From Paracoccaceae bacterium (GTDB lineage: Bacteria; Pseudomonadota; Alphaproteobacteria; Rhodobacterales; Rhodobacteraceae), in NCBI GenBank assembly GCA_007119835.1, contig SKOX01000328.1:1-15751 (forward strand): a stretch of 15,751 nucleotides of DNA, read 5' to 3'. Positions 12,050 through 15,751 of the stretch are shown one piece after another. Both the position numbers and the translations under genes were made by a program. The notes beneath the pieces were generated by a model, which made no database searches, had not been told where the DNA came from, and saw only the letters and a program-made list of their open reading frames with translations. The first letter of the stretch is position 1, and each line of letters opens with the position of its first letter.

Positions 12050-15045
12050 CGAGCTTCCGCCTTCCGAACCGCGGCCGCGTCGACCATGCACGACCGATAA
12101 GCTTCACCTTCGACGGCAAGGCCTACACCGGCCTCGCGGGCGACACCCTCGCGTCGGCGCTGCTCGCCAACGGCGTCCACCTGATGGGCCGCTCCTTCAA
12201 GTACCACCGCCCGCGCGGCGTGGTCTCGGCCGGCTCCGACGAGCCCAACGCGCTGATGGGCACCCGCCGCGGGCCCGGCCGATTCGAGCCGAACACCCGC
12301 GCCACCGTTCAGGAGCTCCGCGAGGGGCTGGAGGCGACCAGCCAGAACCGCTGGCCGTCGCTCGCCTTCGACATCGGCGCGATCAACGACAGGTTCGGCT
12401 CGCTGTTTTCCGCCGGCTTCTACTACAAGACCTTCATGTGGCCGCGCGCCTTCTGGGACCGCGTGTACGAACCCGTCATCCGCCAAGCCGCGGGGCTCGG
12501 CGTCTCGCCGACCGAACCCGACGCCGACCGCTATGCCAGCCGCTTCGCCCACACCGACGTCCTCGTCGTCGGCGCCGGCCCCGCCGGCCTCGCCGCGGCG
12601 CTCGCCGCCGGGCGTTCCGGCGCCGAGGTGATGCTCGTCGACGAGGCCTCCGAGCCGGGCGGATCGCTGCTCTCCGAGCCCGGGGTCCTCATCGACGGCA
12701 AGGGCGCCTGGGACTGGCTTGCAGCGGCCCTCGCAGAGCTCGACCGCCTGCCGAACGTCACGGTGATGCCGCGCACCACCGCGATCGGCTACTACCACCA
12801 GAACCTGATCGGCCTCGCCCAGCGCCTGACCGACCACCTCGCCGAACCGCCCGAAGGTGCGCCGCGCGAGCGGCTCTGGAGGGTGCGGGCAAGGGAGGTC
12901 GTGCTGGCGCAGGGCGCCCTCGAGAAGCCGCTGGTCTTCGACGGCAACGACCGCCCGGGCGTGATGCTGGCCGGCGCCGCGCAGACCTACCTGAGCCGCT
13001 ATGGTGTCAAGGTCGGCGACCGGCCCGTGGTCGTCACCAGCCACGACAGCGCCTGGCACGCTGCCTTCGACCTTGCCGAGGCCAGCGCGAAGCCCGCCGC
13101 GATCGTCGACATCCGCCCGGCGGTTGACGCGGCACTCTCCGAGCGCGCCGGCTCCCTCGGCATCGAGACCCTGCTCGGCTGGAGCCCGACCGGGACGTCG
13201 GGTCGCTTGCGGGTGAAGTCGCTGCGGATCAACCAGCTGCGCGACGGCCGTGTCGGCACGGCCCGCACCATCGCCTGCGACGCCGTCCTGATGTGCGGCG
13301 GCTGGACGCCTGGCCTGCATCTCTTCTCCCACACCAAGGGCAGCCTCGCCTGGGACGACGAGCTCAAGGCCTTTCTGCCCGGCAGGAAGTCCGAGGCCGT
13401 GCACATCGCCGGCGCCGGTCGCGGCCTCTGGGGCATAGCGAGCGCCCTCGCTGACGGCGCCGCCGCCGGAGCCCGCGCCGCCCGCGAGACCGGCCGGGAC
13501 GTGCAGGAGCCGGCCCACGCCGTCACGGCCGACCGCACCGGCACCGGCGTCACCGCGAAGGACCTGCCGACCGACCGCAATCCGGCCAGCGCCAAGGCCT
13601 TCGTCGATTACCAGAACGACGTTACCGCCAAGGACATCCGCCTCGCGGTCCGCGAAGGCATGCGCTCGATCGAGCACGTCAAGCGCTACACCACCAACGG
13701 CATGGCCACCGACCAGGGCAAGATGTCGAACGTCAACGGCCTGATGATCGCCGCCGACGCCCTCGGCAAGGCGCCGCCGCAGGTCGGGCTGACCACCTTC
13801 CGGCCGCCCTACAGCCCGACCACCTTCGGCACCTTCGCCGGCTACCACCAGGGCGCCACGTTCGACGTCACCCGCCGCACCCCGATCGACCCCTGGGCCG
13901 AAGCCAACGGCGCGGTGTTCGAGCCGGTCGCCCTCTGGCGCCGCGCCTGGTACTTCCCGAAACTGGGTGAGGACATGCACGCCGCCGTCGCCCGCGAATG
14001 CCGCGCCACCCGCGCGTCCGTCGGGGTCTTCGACGCCTCGACCTTGGGCAAGATAGAGGTCGTCGGGCCGGACGCCGTGACCTTCATGGAGCGGATGTAC
14101 ACGAACCCCTGGGCGAAGCTCGGCGTCGGCCGCTGCCGCTACGGGCTGCTCCTCGGCGAGGACGGCTTCATCCGCGACGACGGCGTCATCGGCCGGCTCG
14201 CCGAGACCCGCTTCCACGTCACCACCACCACCGGCGGCGCGGCGCGTGTCCTCAACATGATGGAGGACTACCTGCAGACCGATTGGCCCGACCTGAAGGT
14301 CTGGCTCACCTCGACCACCGAGCAGTGGGCGGTCGTGGCGCTGCAGGGCCCCAATGCGCGCAAGCTGCTCGAGCCCTTCGTCGAAGGCCTCGACATCTCG
14401 GACGCGGCCTTCCCGCACATGTCGGTCGCCGAATGCACGGTCGCGGGCTTCCCCGCGCGCCTCTTCCGCATCTCCTTCACCGGCGAACTCGGCTTCGAGG
14501 TCAACGTCCCCGCCCGTCACGGCCTCGCGCTCTGGGAGCGGCTCTGGGAGGAAGGCAGGAAGTACGACATCTGCCCCTACGGCACCGAGACGATGCACGT
14601 GCTGCGCGCCGAGAAGGGCTACATCATCGTCGGCCAGGACACCGACGGCACGGTGACGCCCGACGACGCCGGTCTGAGCTGGGCGATCGGCAAGAAGAAG
14701 CCCGACTTCGTCGGCAAGCGCTCGCTGGCTCGCCCCGACATGGTCGCCAAGGGCCGCAAGCAGCTCGTCGGCCTCCTGACCGACGATCCCAAGGCCGTGC
14801 TGCAGGAGGGGGCGCAGATCGTCGCCGACCCGAACCAGCCGAAGCCGATGACCGCGCTCGGCCACGTCACCTCCTCCTACTGGAGCGAGGCGCTCAGCCG
14901 CTCGATCGCGATGGCGGTCGTGGCCGACGGCCGCGAACGCGACGGCCAGATCGTGCACATCCCGATGCCCGATCGCACCCTGAGCGCCCGCGTGACCAAG
15001 AGCACCGTCTTCTACGATCCCGAGAACACCCGGTTGAGCGCCTGA
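12046..15045 (+). CDS. soxA: Sarcosine oxidase subunit alpha
   Basis: The 999-aa large subunit has the usual domain order. First comes a ferredoxin-like N-terminal domain (about 15-100; RSFKYHRPRGVVSAG) with no Cys ligands. Next is an NAD-binding Rossmann domain with VLVVGAGPAGLAAALAAGRSG (172-192, written across GAGPAG at 176-181). Then a linker contains VKRYTTNGMATDQGK. Last is a C-terminal GcvT domain (about 624-999; VGVFDASTLGKIEVVGPDA, then SFTGELGFEVNVP) that binds tetrahydrofolate and captures the methyl carbon. The start at 12046 overlaps the soxD stop and has GGGAGG six bases upstream. The frame is open further upstream to 11761, but that part is a shadow of soxD. The length is normal for SoxA (about 970-1000). 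Confidence 0.95.
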   Translation: MTSFRLPNRGRVDHARPISFTFDGKAYTGLAGDTLASALLANGVHLMGRSFKYHRPRGVVSAGSDEPNALMGTRRGPGRFEPNTRATVQELREGLEATSQNRWPSLAFDIGAINDRFGSLFSAGFYYKTFMWPRAFWDRVYEPVIRQAAGLGVSPTEPDADRYASRFAHTDVLVVGAGPAGLAAALAAGRSGAEVMLVDEASEPGGSLLSEPGVLIDGKGAWDWLAAALAELDRLPNVTVMPRTTAIGYYHQNLIGLAQRLTDHLAEPPEGAPRERLWRVRAREVVLAQGALEKPLVFDGNDRPGVMLAGAAQTYLSRYGVKVGDRPVVVTSHDSAWHAAFDLAEASAKPAAIVDIRPAVDAALSERAGSLGIETLLGWSPTGTSGRLRVKSLRINQLRDGRVGTARTIACDAVLMCGGWTPGLHLFSHTKGSLAWDDELKAFLPGRKSEAVHIAGAGRGLWGIASALADGAAAGARAARETGRDVQEPAHAVTADRTGTGVTAKDLPTDRNPASAKAFVDYQNDVTAKDIRLAVREGMRSIEHVKRYTTNGMATDQGKMSNVNGLMIAADALGKAPPQVGLTTFRPPYSPTTFGTFAGYHQGATFDVTRRTPIDPWAEANGAVFEPVALWRRAWYFPKLGEDMHAAVARECRATRASVGVFDASTLGKIEVVGPDAVTFMERMYTNPWAKLGVGRCRYGLLLGEDGFIRDDGVIGRLAETRFHVTTTTGGAARVLNMMEDYLQTDWPDLKVWLTSTTEQWAVVALQGPNARKLLEPFVEGLDISDAAFPHMSVAECTVAGFPARLFRISFTGELGFEVNVPARHGLALWERLWEEGRKYDICPYGTETMHVLRAEKGYIIVGQDTDGTVTPDDAGLSWAIGKKKPDFVGKRSLARPDMVAKGRKQLVGLLTDDPKAVLQEGAQIVADPNQPKPMTALGHVTSSYWSEALSRSIAMAVVADGRERDGQIVHIPMPDRTLSARVTKSTVFYDPENTRLSA

Positions 15046-15058
15046 AATGGAGGATCGC

Positions 15059-15604
15059 ATGAACGTCCAGGACGCAAACCGGTTCAGCGCCGACCTCGCC
15101 CGCGTCACCGTCCGCGACCTGCCGCCGACGACACGCATATCGCTCCGCGTCAGCCCCGCCGACGCGGCCGCGGTGGCGGAGGCGATCGGCGTTGCCCTGC
15201 CTCGGAAGGTCGGCGACCGGGCCGTCTCGGGCGGCCGGAGCGCCCTCTGCCTCGGTCCGGACGAATGGCTACTCGCAGCCGAAGAGGGCGAAGCTGCCAG
15301 CCTCACGGCTGCGCTCGCCGAGGGCGCCGCCGGCGTGCCGCTGAGCGCGGTCGATGTCTCCGACCGCGAGATCACGTTCGCGCTCGAAGGCCCGGCCGTG
15401 CTCGACCTGCTCGCCACCGGCTGCCCGCGCGACCTCGCCCGGATGCCGGTGGGCTCCGGCGCCCGCACGGTCTTCGACACCGCCCAGTTCGTCCTGACCC
15501 GTGAGGCCGAGGACCGATTCCACCTGACCGTGTGGCGCTCGTTCGCCCCCCACGTCCGCGCCCTCCTCGACATTTCCGTGCGCGAGTTCGCCGCCGGCCT
15601 CTGA
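15059..15604 (+). CDS. soxG: Sarcosine oxidase subunit gamma
   Basis: This 181-aa small subunit has a GcvT-like fold and completes the sarcosine oxidase tetramer. It shows the family pattern CLGPDEWLL (about 64-72), VDVSDREITFALEGPAVLDLLATGCPRDL (VDVSDREI at about 98-105, then GCPRDL) and a C-terminal TVWRSFAPHVRALL. I chose ATG 15059 over ATG 15047 because GGAGG sits at 15049-15053, exactly five bases before 15059, and the earlier ATG would place this site inside the gene. It begins 13 bp after the soxA stop. Conservation is lower than in the other subunits, as is usual for SoxG, but position and motifs agree. Confidence 0.92.
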   Translation: MNVQDANRFSADLARVTVRDLPPTTRISLRVSPADAAAVAEAIGVALPRKVGDRAVSGGRSALCLGPDEWLLAAEEGEAASLTAALAEGAAGVPLSAVDVSDREITFALEGPAVLDLLATGCPRDLARMPVGSGARTVFDTAQFVLTREAEDRFHLTVWRSFAPHVRALLDISVREFAAGL

Positions 15605-15682
15605 TACGGACGGCCTTTCCCTGTGACTCTTGGGGGATTGAACGAAACCGCTCCGCGGTAGGGGAGCAGTGTCGCGGTCGGC

Positions 15683-15731
15683 GCTCCTGACTGGAAGGAT
15701 GGGGTTGCTGACACCCCTTCCAGACAGGAGC
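15683..15731 (+). promoter_or_regulatory. Long imperfect hairpin covering the ribosome binding site of the next gene
   Basis: GCTCCTG-A-CTGGAA (15683-15696) pairs with TTCCAG-A-CAGGAGC (15718-15731), with one A-A mismatch. After a four-base bulge, GGGGT (15701-15705) pairs with ACCCC (15713-15717), leaving a seven-base loop. The AGGAG ribosome binding site of the gene at 15738 (15726-15730) is inside the 3' arm, so the stem would block ribosome binding when folded. A smaller ACCGC/GCGGT stem lies upstream near 15645-15660. No known riboswitch consensus was recognised. Confidence 0.5.
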
Positions 15732-15737
15732 TTCCCG

Positions 15738-15751
15738 ATGGCCGAGATCAG
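15738..15751 (+). CDS. Start of next gene (only first codons in window), unidentified
   Basis: The ATG at 15738 is preceded by AGGAG with a seven-base spacer, a good ribosome binding site. Only Met-Ala-Glu-Ile and a partial codon are inside the window, so the product cannot be named. In many sarcosine oxidase clusters the next genes serve one-carbon folate metabolism, but that is context only. It starts 133 bp after soxG, and a hairpin lies between. Confidence 0.55.

Noticed and set aside
11992..15714. 1240-codon open frame on the - strand opposite soxA and soxG
   Set aside because: Its length is due to very high GC content. The opposite strand holds textbook SoxA and SoxG, and the antisense product is low-complexity with no recognisable domain.
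15605..15737. A known riboswitch (glycine, SAM, THF) in the leader after soxG
   Set aside because: I compared remembered consensus elements and none fit. Only the ribosome binding site-masking stem can be supported.

Overview
The window is about 15.75 kb of very GC-rich DNA. Codon use is strongly C/G-ending and the gene families fit a metabolically versatile alphaproteobacterium (Rhizobiales, Rhodobacterales or Rhodospirillales type). This placement is inferred from gene content and composition, not from a marker gene. No rRNA, tRNA, CRISPR array or intact mobile element was found.

Left part (1-4767, all + strand). The window opens inside a PLP-dependent Orn/Lys/Arg decarboxylase, just before its PLP lysine. 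A complete ATP-grasp ligase (biotin-carboxylase-like fold) follows 28 bp downstream. After a GC hairpin and a short AT-richer promoter-like stretch comes a C45-type (penicillin acyltransferase-like) Ntn hydrolase with a clear nucleophilic Cys, then a nitrilase-superfamily amidase with an intact Glu-Lys-Cys triad. Together these are a decarboxylase, an amide-forming type of enzyme and two amide-cleaving enzymes. This may be an uncharacterised route that makes and breaks an amide of a polyamine or amino acid. A 435-bp gap follows (4768-5202) holding what looks like a decayed IS630-type transposase tail.

Middle part (5203-8154, - strand). An 853-aa FAD-DAO + GcvT protein of the dimethylglycine/sarcosine dehydrogenase type is preceded, on its own strand, by a deletion scar. 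The first 39 codons of an ETF beta subunit are joined directly to a frameshifted C-terminal tail of FolD. An etfB...folD segment that once led this operon appears to have been lost.

Right part (8293-15751). Two GlxA-type regulators (DJ-1/PfpI-like sensor + AraC HTH) face each other tail to tail around a perfect 15-bp inverted repeat. They are paralogues with nearly the same sensor domain but diverged DNA-binding domains. The second one is divergent from a complete heterotetrameric sarcosine oxidase operon soxB-soxD-soxA-soxG. Downstream of soxG the next gene starts at 15738, and its ribosome binding site lies inside a long imperfect hairpin.

Working model: the 5.2-15.6 kb region is a methylated-glycine catabolism locus (dimethylglycine to sarcosine to glycine, with the methyl groups passed to tetrahydrofolate) controlled by paired GlxA/GbdR-like regulators. 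The left 4.8 kb is a separate, poorly understood amide/polyamine module.
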